A DNA stretch of 32,161 nt, taken from positions 1-32,161 of the IMG/VR virus record IMGVR_UViG_3300030520_000083. One strand, given 5' to 3'. A program made the position numbers and the translations under genes. The number at the start of each line of letters is the position of its first letter. Position 1 is the first letter of the stretch. Under the pieces are notes generated by a model that saw nothing but the letters and a program-made list of their open reading frames with translations, ran no database searches and was not told where the DNA came from. The DNA is from a virus. Below are positions 20,085-28,268 of the stretch, piece after piece.

Positions 20085-21989
20085 ATGGCGACTGGAACCT
20101 TCTCCGACGCTCAAATCTCGGCAGTCGGCGGCTGGACGGGCCTGTTCGACCTGACGACGGCCTCCGGCCAGCGGATCATGATCAGCGACTTCTCGTGCCT
20201 GATGACTTACATCACCGGCACGGGATTCACGCTGGCCACGACCTGCCAGGCGGGGCTCAATCCGTACATGATCTGGGTCGATGGCTCGCCGGCGGTGAAT
20301 CCGGTCGTGGCCAGCGGCGTCGTCGCGGTCACCGGCCTGGCCGAGGGGACGCACCTCGTCCGAATCGTGAGCCAGGATGGGTATGTTGGCTATGCCAACA
20401 CGCCCATGACCGGCGCGGTGCTGACGGTCACCGGGGCCGCGCCCGCGATCTCGGCGGGCTCGGACATCGGGCCCTACCACAACTTCACCGACCCGACCTA
20501 TCCCGGCGGTGCGATCTTCCAGGTCGCGAACTCGGCCAGCTACACGAACGCCACCGCCCCGCTCCCGGCGACCGTCGTCAGCCGGGCCTTGCTCTCGCTC
20601 AACGGGTCGGCAGCCGTCCGGGCGAACTGCACGGACCTTTGGGTCTACACCGCCGACTCGCACTGTGCTTATGCGATCGACGGCGGGGCTTTCACGACGG
20701 TCGCCCTGGACAACACCGGCGACGCCTTCCGGCGTCCCCGCAAGGTCGCGACCGGGCTCAGCGGCACCCACATCTACACGGTGATCCCGGGGTTCGCCAC
20801 GGCCACGCCGGTCTACCGGGGGCCGATCGGCATCATGGTCGGCGGCGGGACGGGCTTCGTCGGCACGTACAAGCCGCAGACCATCGTCCAGTACGGCGAC
20901 TCGATCACGGCCGGCGAGGACGCCACCTACTCCAGCGACCTCGACTTTTTCCAGTATGCCCATGCGTATGGGATGCTCGCGATGGGCGTCGGCGTCCCGG
21001 GCTACACGACCGCCCAGATCCTGTCCTACCTGCCGACCTGGCTCGCGGCCTTGAACGCGCCGCCAACCTACGCGGTGTCGGCAGCCGGTCGGAACGACTC
21101 GACCTCCGATTCGACGGTCCCCGGCAATTACACGGCCTGCATCACCGCCGCGCTGGCCGCCGGTGCCCGGACCGTCATCGCCCGGGGCGTCACCCCCTGG
21201 GTCTGGGCGTTGAACCCGACGCTCGCGGCGGCCGTCGCGGCGATGAACAATCCGAACGTCATCTACGTCGAGACGGACACCTGGGCCCCGATCGAGACCG
21301 GCGGCGCGGGCGACGGCAACCCGATCTCCGAAGTGACCGGCACGCACCCGACCACTTACGGCTATCAGGAGATGACGGCGTTCGAGATCCCGGCCTACGC
21401 CTCGATCCTGGGGAACCCGGTCGTCGCCTCATCCTCGACCTCGGTCGACCCGGGGATCGCCTATGTCCTCTCGCCGGCCAGCGGGGGGCCGACGAATTAC
21501 GCCATCAACGGGACGACGCTCGTCGGGACCGCGACGATCCCCCTCGCGACCACGGTGCTCTCGACCGCGCCGCACTATGGGGTCGGGGGCACGGGCTCGA
21601 CGGGGACCGTCGTCCAGCCTCCCGCCAACACGGTCCTCTCGACCCAGACCTTCGGGCCGGGCAGCACCATCGCGGGCACGGTCATCCAGCCCACAACGGG
21701 CCAGGTCGAACTCAGCGTCCCTTTCGGCCCGGGCGGCGGCCTGACCGGAACCTACTCGGCCGGGGGCGGATCGGGCCTGACGCTCGGCACGGTGATGAGC
21801 ACGCCCCGGAACGTCGCCGGGCTCGCCGACGGGCAGGTGACGGTGGCCGACATCTTCTGGGGTATCTACGCGGCGGCGGCCGGGCAGGCGGAGGTGTCGG
21901 GGACGAGCTTCACGCTCAAGACGCCGGCCGGCACCACGATCCGACCGTTCGCGCTGGACTCCGCGACGGTCCCGACCGAGAGGACGTGA
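20085..21989 (+). CDS. SGNH/GDSL hydrolase-like virion protein
   Basis: A 634-residue protein. Residues about 260-440 show SGNH blocks: IVQYGDSITAG with nucleophile Ser273, VGVPGYT for the block II Gly, AGRNDS with Asn337, and GTHPTTYGY with His421. The usual Asp three residues before the His is Thr here. The N-terminal 250 residues are beta-rich like other large esterases of this class. The C-terminal 200 are low-complexity Gly/Thr/Ser-rich strands resembling phage fibre or decoration repeats. It lies among head-tail genes, where a hydrolase is unexpected. It could be a capsid/tail-displayed esterase or depolymerase acting on host surface polysaccharide. Confidence 0.75.
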   Translation: MATGTFSDAQISAVGGWTGLFDLTTASGQRIMISDFSCLMTYITGTGFTLATTCQAGLNPYMIWVDGSPAVNPVVASGVVAVTGLAEGTHLVRIVSQDGYVGYANTPMTGAVLTVTGAAPAISAGSDIGPYHNFTDPTYPGGAIFQVANSASYTNATAPLPATVVSRALLSLNGSAAVRANCTDLWVYTADSHCAYAIDGGAFTTVALDNTGDAFRRPRKVATGLSGTHIYTVIPGFATATPVYRGPIGIMVGGGTGFVGTYKPQTIVQYGDSITAGEDATYSSDLDFFQYAHAYGMLAMGVGVPGYTTAQILSYLPTWLAALNAPPTYAVSAAGRNDSTSDSTVPGNYTACITAALAAGARTVIARGVTPWVWALNPTLAAAVAAMNNPNVIYVETDTWAPIETGGAGDGNPISEVTGTHPTTYGYQEMTAFEIPAYASILGNPVVASSSTSVDPGIAYVLSPASGGPTNYAINGTTLVGTATIPLATTVLSTAPHYGVGGTGSTGTVVQPPANTVLSTQTFGPGSTIAGTVIQPTTGQVELSVPFGPGGGLTGTYSAGGGSGLTLGTVMSTPRNVAGLADGQVTVADIFWGIYAAAAGQAEVSGTSFTLKTPAGTTIRPFALDSATVPTERT

Positions 21990-21992
21990 CCC

Positions 21993-22505
21993 ATGAGCCT
22001 GCTCCTGACCGGCGGCCTGCTCGGGTCGCCGCCCTACCTCCTCACCGGCGGCCTGGGCTCGTTCGCGCCCCCGACGCCCGACCCGACGCCCGGGATCTTC
22101 GAGGAGGACCTCCTCGCGTACCTCTCCGCCCAGGGCCTGGGCGTGGACATCTACCCCGGGCACATCCCCCAGGGCGACGAGACTCCGGACGCGATCAGCT
22201 ACTTCGCGGTCGAAGAGGAGCCCTATTACACCATGGCGCGGGCCGCCGGCCTGACCGCCCGGGTGTACCAGTTCAGCACCTGGTCGACGAGCTACCTGAC
22301 CACCGTGCAGCTCGAGCGGTCGCTCCGCGCCGTGCTCCACGGCTTCCGCGGCTACATGGGCACGACGAAGGTCTCCTCGTGCCGGCTCCAGCAATGCCTC
22401 GACCTCCCCTACGAACCGAACATCGACGGGACGGACGCCGGCACCTACCAGCGTGCCGTGGAATACCGGATCGCCTTCAAGGAAACGGCCCCGACCTTCG
22501 ACTGA
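21993..22505 (+). CDS. Tail terminator / completion protein (DUF3168-like)
   Basis: A 170-residue protein. The segment FEEDLLAYLSAQGLGVDIYPGHIPQGDETPDAISYFAVEEEPYYTM...ARVYQFSTWSTSYLTTVQLERSLRAVLHGFRGYMG fits the DUF3168/gp17-like tail-terminator fold, and RAVEYRIAFKE forms the closing strand. The first 27 residues contain a duplicated LLTGGL phrase absent from relatives I know. It sits just before the tail tube gene, as expected. Confidence 0.75.
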   Translation: MSLLLTGGLLGSPPYLLTGGLGSFAPPTPDPTPGIFEEDLLAYLSAQGLGVDIYPGHIPQGDETPDAISYFAVEEEPYYTMARAAGLTARVYQFSTWSTSYLTTVQLERSLRAVLHGFRGYMGTTKVSSCRLQQCLDLPYEPNIDGTDAGTYQRAVEYRIAFKETAPTFD

Positions 22506-22531
22506 TCACCCCATAGAAACGAAAGGCAATC

Positions 22532-22981
22532 ATGTCCCTGAGCACTTCCCCCCAATCCGGCCTGGGGATCTCCCTGAGCTGGAAGACCGCATCCGGAGGG
22601 ACCTTCGCCTCGCTGGTCCAGCTCCTCGACGACGCCGAGTTCGACGGCTTCGACACGACGATCATCAACCTTCCCACCCTCGCCGTCGGCACGATGGCCA
22701 AGGCCCCGGGCCGGACCGACAACGGCACCTTCACCGGGAGCTGCTACCTCGTCTTCGCCGACGCCGGCGTGACCGAGCTGATGGCCCTCGGCTCGAGCAA
22801 GGCCACCATCTACTGGCAGGTCATGCTCAACGACGGCTCGTCCCCGACCACGGGGTCGACCTACGCGTTCCAGGGGTTCATCTCGAACCTCAAGCCCGGC
22901 AACTTCTCCGGCGACGACGCGCCGCACCTCGACTTCACCATCGCGATCTCGGGCGCCATCACGGCCACGGCGGGGACCTGA
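22532..22981 (+). CDS. Major tail (tube) protein
   Basis: A 149-residue beta-rich protein between tail terminator and chaperone genes, the standard tube position. Typical features: an early LGISLSWKTASGGTFASLVQLLDDAEFDGFDTT and a final FISNLKPGNFSGDDAPHLDFTIAISGAIT (deduced tube fold). ATG 22532 follows AAAGGCAA. It should polymerise around the tape measure. Confidence 0.8.
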   Translation: MSLSTSPQSGLGISLSWKTASGGTFASLVQLLDDAEFDGFDTTIINLPTLAVGTMAKAPGRTDNGTFTGSCYLVFADAGVTELMALGSSKATIYWQVMLNDGSSPTTGSTYAFQGFISNLKPGNFSGDDAPHLDFTIAISGAITATAGT

Positions 22982-22987
22982 TCCATC

Positions 22988-23329
22988 ATGACAACCGCAC
23001 GGCAGGCCCTCCGCCACTCGATCCTGGCGGCCCGGGACTTCAGGCTCAAGTCGATCGACGTCCCCGAGTGGGGATTCCCCGTCCACGTCCGGACCCTCTC
23101 CCTGCTCGAGGCGATCGCCTTCGAGGAGGCGCGAGCGTCCACCCAGGACACGAAGGTCGTCCCGCTCTACCTGACCTTCTGCGTCTGCGACGAGGACGGC
23201 CAGCTCGTCTTCGAACGGGGCGACGTCGAGGACCTCTGCGCCAAGGATCCCGACGTCCTCAGCCGGATCTTCAACGAGGCGCACGCGCTCTCCGACGAGT
23301 CCACGGGGGAAGCCGCGGGAAAACCCTGA
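22988..23329 (+). CDS. Tail assembly chaperone (gpG-like)
   Basis: A 113-residue zero-frame product. A basic N-terminal domain (ARQALRHSILAARDFRLKSIDVPEWGFPVHVRTLSLLEAIAFEE) and an acidic end are typical of tail assembly chaperones that bind the tape measure. The last codons contain the slippery GGGAAAA, two codons before TGA. About one reading mode continues into the next frame. Confidence 0.85.
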   Translation: MTTARQALRHSILAARDFRLKSIDVPEWGFPVHVRTLSLLEAIAFEEARASTQDTKVVPLYLTFCVCDEDGQLVFERGDVEDLCAKDPDVLSRIFNEAHALSDESTGEAAGKP

Positions 23330-23658
23330 GCCGCCCCCTCGTCCGCCGCGCCTTCGAGCTGGCGGAGCGTCTGGGCGGCATGACGGCCTTCGAAGTGATG
23401 GCCCGGATGTCGCTCGAGGAGGTCAAGCTCTGGGACGAATTCGACCGGACCCACGTCCCCGAGTGGTCGCACCCCTTCGCCGCGATCATGGCCAAGCTCG
23501 ACTGGATCAAGGGGGTCAAGAAGCCCGACCCCACGCGCTACCTGCCCAGACCGAAGAAGGCGGAGCGGAAGCGGACCCTGGCCATGGTCAAGGCGTCGTT
23601 CGAGATCGCCGCGGCCAAGTCGGGCCGCCTGAGGGAAACCCACACCCATGAGCAATAG
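22988..23658 (+). CDS. Frameshifted tail assembly chaperone (gpGT-like)
   Basis: Reading 22988-23323 and then stepping back one base (23323-23658) gives 223 residues. The site G-GGA-AAA (23317-23323) is an exact X-XXY-YYZ heptamer in the zero frame, just as in lambda G/GT. The -1 segment has no start codon of its own, yet is clearly coding (RAFELAERLGGMTAFEVMARMSLEEVKLWDEFDRTHVPEW) and ends 11 bp into the tape measure gene. It supplies the T domain that recruits tail tube subunits. Confidence 0.8.
23317..23323 (+). promoter_or_regulatory. -1 ribosomal frameshift site GGGAAAA
   Basis: The zero-frame codons are GCG-GGA-AAA-CCC-TGA. Tandem slippage on GGA-AAA moves ribosomes to the -1 frame, which is open for a further 110 codons. 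The stop codon two codons after the slip adds a pause that may promote shifting. Confidence 0.8.
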
Positions 23659-25435
23659 ACGAATCAACGGGATCACGGTCCCGGTCGGCGCCGACGTCTC
23701 CGGATTCTCCAGGGGCCTCAAGGCGTGCAAGAAGGACGCCGAGGTCTTCGGCTCGAGCACGGCCAAGGCCTGGTCCGCGATGGGGACGGGGATCTCCAAC
23801 TCGATCGACAAGGTCAACCTCAAGCTCAAGACCCTGAACGGCTCGAACATCGGCATCCTCACCAAGGGGTTCGCCGGCCTGACCGCCGCCGCCGTCGGCT
23901 CGGCCGCCGCGCTCGCCGGGCTCGGGTTCAAGCGGATCGGCGACCTCGGCCGGGACGCCGAGGCCCTCGGCACCTCGGCCGACGCGCTCTCGAGGCTCCG
24001 GTCCGTCGCGAAGTCCACGGGCGTCGACGTCCAGGACCTCGGCTCGTTCATGACGACCCTGACCGCGAACATCAACGGCTCGATCGGCCGGGTCACCGAC
24101 GCCAGCCAGGCGTTCAAGGCGCTGGGCACCTCGGCCGAGCAGCTCCAGGCCATGAGCCCCGAAGACCAGATCAAGGCCCTGAATAAAGGCTTCGCGGCGC
24201 TCCCCGACAACGCCGAGAAGGCCCGGATCGCCATGCTCCTGGCCGGCCAGGACGGCGTCAAGGTCTCCCGGATGCTGACCCTCTCGGGCGACAAGTTCAA
24301 GGCCGCCTTCGACGCCGCGCCAATCATCTCCGACGAGGACGTCTCCGAGGCCCGCAAGCTCGAGATCTCGCTCAACCGGATCTCCGACACCCTCGCCCAC
24401 ATCGCCGACATCTTCACGGTGGCGATCGCCCCCAAGATCGCCCAGGGCGTCGACTTGATGACGGCGTTCGCGAACAAGTTCGCCGGCGTGCTCGGGGTGA
24501 CGATCCCGCCCCCGTCCCTGCCGACGATCCCGGGCATCCCCGCCCGCCCGGCCGCAGCCCAGGCGCCGGCCCCGCCCAAGGTCGACGCCGCGGACGTGAA
24601 GGCCGACGAGCAGGCCAGGGCCGCCCTCCAGGCCAGGCTCGACGCCAGCCAGAAGAAGGTCGACGAACTCCAGGCCAACTTCGACAAGCAACGCGAGAAG
24701 ATCGGCCAGACCAAGGCCCAGTTCACCGTCTCGAACAACGGCCTCTACAAGCGGCGTACCAAGCCGCAACAGGCCATGCTCGACCAGCACGCCACCACCG
24801 CCGTCCAGCTCGGCGGCGCCAAGGCCGAGCTCGAGGCGAGGAAGAAGGCGATGCAGACCCAGGCCCAGGCCGCCGCGCTGGCGACCCGGATGAACGCCGC
24901 GCTGGCGACCCAGGTCAACGCGATGCGGGACGCCAACCGCGAGACGATCGCCACCGCCGGCCAGGACGAGATCCACCGCCAGGTCGGTGCGCTCAAGGGC
25001 ATCTCCGCCGGCGACCGCAAGGACCTCCTCCGGGGCGGCTACGAGGCCCGCGAGGCCTCCAAGGCCAGCGCCCTCCGCGACGAGCTTCAGGAGTCCACCA
25101 AGACCCCGCTCCAGAAGCTCCAGGAGGACCTCGCACGGATCGACAAGATGGCCAAGCTCGGCGAGGCCAACGGCGGCCTGTCGAAGGCCCAGGCGGTCCG
25201 GGCCGCGGCCCAGAAGACCGCCGAGTCGGGGCTCGGCGGCCCGACCCAGCTCGCCGGGGCCGTGCAGGCCAACTCGGTCGAGGGCCGGTCGTACCTGCTC
25301 TCGCAGATGTCCTCCAACTTCAACGACCCCATCGCCGTCGCCCGCGAAGGCGTCGCGCTCGCCGGCCAGGGCAACGCCACGCTCCGGTCGATCCTGGCCG
25401 CCGTCCAGCGCCCCGACGTCCAGGCCGGCTTCTGA
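23648..25435 (+). CDS. Tail tape measure protein
   Basis: A 595-residue, mostly helical protein directly after the chaperones. Start: MSNRRINGITVPVGADVSGFSRGLKACKKDAEVF. A hydrophobic stretch (GLTAAAVGSAAALAGLGF) lies at about 78-95. Long Ala/Gln/Lys coiled coils follow (EQARAALQARLDASQKKVDELQANFDKQREKIG), and there is no lytic-enzyme domain. At the usual 0.15 nm per residue, it predicts a tail of about 90 nm. Confidence 0.88.
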   Translation: MSNRRINGITVPVGADVSGFSRGLKACKKDAEVFGSSTAKAWSAMGTGISNSIDKVNLKLKTLNGSNIGILTKGFAGLTAAAVGSAAALAGLGFKRIGDLGRDAEALGTSADALSRLRSVAKSTGVDVQDLGSFMTTLTANINGSIGRVTDASQAFKALGTSAEQLQAMSPEDQIKALNKGFAALPDNAEKARIAMLLAGQDGVKVSRMLTLSGDKFKAAFDAAPIISDEDVSEARKLEISLNRISDTLAHIADIFTVAIAPKIAQGVDLMTAFANKFAGVLGVTIPPPSLPTIPGIPARPAAAQAPAPPKVDAADVKADEQARAALQARLDASQKKVDELQANFDKQREKIGQTKAQFTVSNNGLYKRRTKPQQAMLDQHATTAVQLGGAKAELEARKKAMQTQAQAAALATRMNAALATQVNAMRDANRETIATAGQDEIHRQVGALKGISAGDRKDLLRGGYEAREASKASALRDELQESTKTPLQKLQEDLARIDKMAKLGEANGGLSKAQAVRAAAQKTAESGLGGPTQLAGAVQANSVEGRSYLLSQMSSNFNDPIAVAREGVALAGQGNATLRSILAAVQRPDVQAGF

Positions 25436-25465
25436 CCCCGACCCCACCTTCGACGAGGGATAAAC

Positions 25466-26404
25466 ATGGGGCTCCTCGGCCTCTTCCCGCAGAAATCCGC
25501 CAGCACCGAAAACGACCAGTGGGAGCGCTCCGGGTCGAGGACCTACACAGCCGCGTTCACCACGGATTGCGACGAGAGCTACGCCCGGTCCAACCTCGGC
25601 GCCGGCTTGATCATCAACTATCCCCACCCGTCCGACTCCGGGCAGGTGGTGGCGGAGATCTCCGTCGAGCAGGGCGACGTGATCAGCGGGTTCGTCAACC
25701 CGCTCGACGCCGCCGACGTGAACACGGACACCGCCTGCTACTGGTGGGACGTCACGGTCACCTATGGACCGTGGGACCCCCTCACCCACACGGCGACCGG
25801 CAACCCCGTCGACCAGCCGATCGACGTGAGCTTCCAGTGGCAGGTCTTCGAGCAGGTCGCCGACATCGCCATGACGCCGGGCTCGAGCCCGCCGGCCTAT
25901 GTGCCGGTCGTCAACTCGGCCGGCGACCCCTTCGACCCGCCGGTCACCCGCGAGCAACTCAAGGGCATCCTCCGCGTCTCCTGGAACAGCCTGACCTTCA
26001 ACCCGGCGGCGTTCTTCACGTACGGGAACATGATCAACTCCGACGTGTGGAACGGCTTCCCGGCGTTTTCGATCAAGTTCTCCCCGCCCAACATGCCGCA
26101 GCGGCTCTACTCCCAGTTCATGGGCCAGAACTACTACCGGCTCGAGGGGGAATTCGCCTTCAACCCCAACGACGGCGGGTGGAACGCCAAGCCGATCGAC
26201 CGTGGCTACCGGGCCAAGAACACATCCGGGGGCCTCAACAAGATCGTCGACATCACCGGCCAGCCGATCTCCCAGCCTGCCCTCCTCGACGGGTCCGGCA
26301 ACGTGCTGACCACGCTCTCGGACTACGTCCAGCTCGAGTTCCAGGTCTACACCAGCACCGTCTTCGCCACCGCCTTCCCGAACCTCACCACGCTCTTCAG
26401 TTGA
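25466..26404 (+). CDS. Tail protein, probable distal tail/tip
   Basis: A 312-residue beta-rich soluble protein following the tape measure, where distal tail or tip proteins reside. It is rich in Asn, Thr, Tyr and Trp (DTACYWWDVTVTYGPWDP, MINSDVWNGFPAFSIKFSPPNMPQRLYSQFMGQNYYRLEGEFAFNPNDGGWNA). No sequence family is certain. Host binding or tail-tip structure is inferred from order only. Confidence 0.6.
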   Translation: MGLLGLFPQKSASTENDQWERSGSRTYTAAFTTDCDESYARSNLGAGLIINYPHPSDSGQVVAEISVEQGDVISGFVNPLDAADVNTDTACYWWDVTVTYGPWDPLTHTATGNPVDQPIDVSFQWQVFEQVADIAMTPGSSPPAYVPVVNSAGDPFDPPVTREQLKGILRVSWNSLTFNPAAFFTYGNMINSDVWNGFPAFSIKFSPPNMPQRLYSQFMGQNYYRLEGEFAFNPNDGGWNAKPIDRGYRAKNTSGGLNKIVDITGQPISQPALLDGSGNVLTTLSDYVQLEFQVYTSTVFATAFPNLTTLFS

Positions 26405-26421
26405 TCGGAGGGAGATTGCAC

Positions 26422-26787
26422 ATGTCACGCGCCTCCGGCGTCAAGCTCTCCCGCGCCGCCGCCCGACGCCTCCTCGACGTCGGCCGCTTCGTCGAGCAGC
26501 AGCCCCGATCGACGGCCCCCCCGATCGACGGGCCGGTCGCCTTCGGCGGCTCGGCCATGCTCCTCACCACCACCACGATCACGCGGGGATCGGGTGCCAC
26601 CCCGGGCACGGGATCGGGGAAGTTGCAGCAGTTCAACGGCACGAGCTACTCCGACCTCTCGACGACCACGTACCCGATCCTGAACGACACGACGGCGCTC
26701 GTCGGCATCGGGTCCTACGTGCTGTGCGTCCCCGGCCCCGGCGGCAAATACCACTTCGTCATGACGAGCTGCGGGAACATCACGTGA
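26422..26787 (+). CDS. Small tail-end protein
   Basis: A 121-residue protein; ATG 26422 follows GGAGGGAG. The N-terminal helix is basic (SRASGVKLSRAAARRLLDVGRFVEQQPRS). The rest is Thr/Gly-rich beta (AMLLTTTTITRGSG, SYSDLSTTTYPILNDTTALVGIGSYVLCVPGPGGKYHFV), typical of small fibre or tip components. Its stop overlaps the next start as GTGA. Confidence 0.55.
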   Translation: MSRASGVKLSRAAARRLLDVGRFVEQQPRSTAPPIDGPVAFGGSAMLLTTTTITRGSGATPGTGSGKLQQFNGTSYSDLSTTTYPILNDTTALVGIGSYVLCVPGPGGKYHFVMTSCGNIT

Positions 26788-27245
26788 ACCTTTGCTGCTG
26801 CGGGGGCGACCCCTATAGCGGGGCGACGGGCGACTTCCCCGGCTGTTTCTGCCCGACCGCGCCGCAAAATCTGGCGATGTTCAGCGGGTCCGAGACGTGC
26901 AATTACGGGATGTTCCAGAGCTGCTCGATCGTCTATGGCCCGACGCCGGCCGGCTATGCCGACCTCGGCCTCGGCACCAACTCATGGCTCTCGACCGAGA
27001 GCTTCCCCGACGTCATCGCCGACAACGCGATGTTCCAGTATCTGCTCACCTGCTACTACAACCAATTCAACCTGTCGCGGGTCTACCTCGACTCGCCCTA
27101 CGGGTCGCCCTATCGCGACGGCATCCTCTACACCTGGGTCGTCGGCAGCTACGCCAACACGTGCGTCCCTTTCAGCCTGACCAGCGGGACGACGTTCTCG
27201 GGCTCGGATGCGGCGTGCTACGTCTCGATCACGGGGGATGACTGA
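26784..27245 (+). CDS. Cys-rich tail-end protein
   Basis: A 153-residue protein from GTG 26784 overlapping the previous TGA. The N-terminus begins NLCCCGGDPYSGATGDFPGCFCP and further Cys follow (ETCNYGMFQSCS, YLLTCYYNQ, ANTCVPF, AACYV). About ten Cys suggests disulfides or metal binding in an extracellular virion part. It is rich in Tyr, Ser and Asp. No family is named. It overlaps the next gene by one base (TGATG). Confidence 0.6.
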   Translation: MNLCCCGGDPYSGATGDFPGCFCPTAPQNLAMFSGSETCNYGMFQSCSIVYGPTPAGYADLGLGTNSWLSTESFPDVIADNAMFQYLLTCYYNQFNLSRVYLDSPYGSPYRDGILYTWVVGSYANTCVPFSLTSGTTFSGSDAACYVSITGDD

Positions 27246-27562
27246 TGGCCACCGACACCGCCTTGACCCCGGGCCAGCTCGCCTTCAGGGCCCGGCTCGA
27301 GTCCTGGCGGGCGATCCCCCCCGGCGAGCAGCTCGCCCGCCTCGGGGCGAACGCCGGGGCCGGGGACGCCCCGGGCTTCGACCCCGGGCGAAACCGCTCG
27401 ATCAAGCTCCTGGTCCTGGGCTGCGACTATCGGGGGGACTTCGCCACCGAGTGCGGCTGCACGAGCACCAGGGTCTGCCTCGCCGGCAAGGGCCGCCCGG
27501 TACCGGGCACGAGCCTGACCGACGTCACCGACCGCGACTGCCGCGAGTGTGTCGGCGGCTGA
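27245..27562 (+). CDS. Small protein with Cys-rich C-terminus
   Basis: A 105-residue protein, last gene of the virion block. The N-terminal 60 residues are helical and ordinary (PGQLAFRARLESWRAIPPGEQLARLGANAG). The C-terminus carries CDYRGDFATECGCTSTRVC and DRDCRECVGG, six or seven Cys that could bind metal. The start overlaps the preceding stop. A strong terminator follows within 10 bp. Confidence 0.6.
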   Translation: MATDTALTPGQLAFRARLESWRAIPPGEQLARLGANAGAGDAPGFDPGRNRSIKLLVLGCDYRGDFATECGCTSTRVCLAGKGRPVPGTSLTDVTDRDCRECVGG

Positions 27563-27570
27563 TTGAAACC

Positions 27571-27613
27571 AAAAGGGGGCGGGCGATCCATCGGGATCGG
27601 CCGCCCCCTTTTT
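27571..27613. terminator. Strong bidirectional rho-independent terminator
   Basis: Outer arms AAAAGGGGGCGG (27571-27582) and CCGCCCCCTTTT (27601-27612) pair over 12 bp, with an inner CGATCC/GGATCG helix and a further T. The A-run and T-run make it work on both strands. It separates the plus virion block from the convergent minus genes. Confidence 0.92.
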
Positions 27614-27616
27614 CCA

Positions 27617-27805
27617 TCATTCGACGGCGTCTCTACCCTTCCTCAGCCAGATAGCTTGAAGCCGAAAGAGACGCTTGGCGATGATTTCACCTTGCTCCCT
27701 CTCGGTATTGTCATGGGTCCAATCCAATCCGAGATGTGTCGCCGCTTCCCAATAGGCTTCCGCCCTTGCATAACATTCCCTTTGATTCATCACTGACATT
27801 GGCAA
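27617..27805 (-). CDS. Small hypothetical protein
   Basis: A 62-residue protein, last gene of the minus block; the start may also be at an internal Met (MSVMNQRE or MNQRE). It is helical and charged with aromatic residues (RECYARAEAYWEAATHLGLDWTHDNTEREQGEIIAKRLFRLQAIWLRKGRD). Codon use is less GC-biased than neighbours, hinting at separate origin. No family is recognised. Confidence 0.5.
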   Translation of the reverse strand: MPMSVMNQRECYARAEAYWEAATHLGLDWTHDNTEREQGEIIAKRLFRLQAIWLRKGRDAVE

Positions 27806-27871
27806 TCTCCGATTACTTGGCTGTCTATTGGCGTCCGTCCGAAGACTGTTTCAAACACCGCTGGCTGGCGG

Positions 27872-28138
27872 CTAGAAGCCGACGCGTTCGATCGTCTCGC
27901 GGCGTTCGAGCCGGTCGGCGCATGCCCTCATGGCGAGGATCACATCGGACCGCCGGCCATTCGAGATATATTGGGCGAGCCCTGGATCGTCGAACGCCAG
28001 GAGCGTGAACAGGGTTCCCGGGGGCAGGCCCGCCTCGATGAGCCTGGCCGCTCGCTTCATGAGCAAGGCCAGCTCGCCCTCCGTCATGTCCCGCAGCGGC
28101 TTCTCGCGGCGGCCGGGCTTCCGCATTCGATCTGACAT
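27872..28138 (-). CDS. Small hypothetical protein downstream of parB
   Basis: An 88-residue protein from ATG 28138 behind GAAGGG. The N-terminus is basic (RMRKPGRREKP). The rest is helical (EGELALLMKRAARLIEAGLPPGTLFTLLAFDDPGLAQYISNGRRSDVILAMRACADRLERRETI). It follows parB by 130 bp with a hairpin between. Unknown function; a small DNA-associated protein is plausible. Confidence 0.6.
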   Translation of the reverse strand: MSDRMRKPGRREKPLRDMTEGELALLMKRAARLIEAGLPPGTLFTLLAFDDPGLAQYISNGRRSDVILAMRACADRLERRETIERVGF

Positions 28139-28167
28139 CAGCGTGCCCTTCGCTTCGAATGATGACA

Positions 28168-28200
28168 GGGGGCGATCCACCGCGGATCGCCCCCCCTTTT
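28168..28200 (+). terminator. Hairpin with T-tail, plus-strand orientation
   Basis: Arms GGGGGCGATCC (28168-28178) and GGATCGCCCCC (28184-28194), loop ACCGC, followed by CC and TTTT. On the plus strand it is a good intrinsic terminator; it shares GGGCGATCC with the terminator at 27571. It would block plus-strand transcripts from entering the parAB region. Confidence 0.7.
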
Positions 28201-28268
28201 CATGCGCCGGGAGGAAGCTCGATCCGTCGAGCTGAGGTCTCCTGACTCCCCCCGGCCGGTCTCGCGGC

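Noticed and set aside
20195-22516. 773-codon open frame overlapping the SGNH gene
   Set aside because: Arg/Gly/Asp/His-rich with no domain; the overlapping frames contain the hydrolase motifs and the tail terminator.
23588-26428. 946-codon minus-strand open frame across the tape measure gene
   Set aside because: Composition is that of an antisense shadow (Val/Gly/Glu/Arg/Leu repeats), and the plus-strand genes are contiguous and recognisable.
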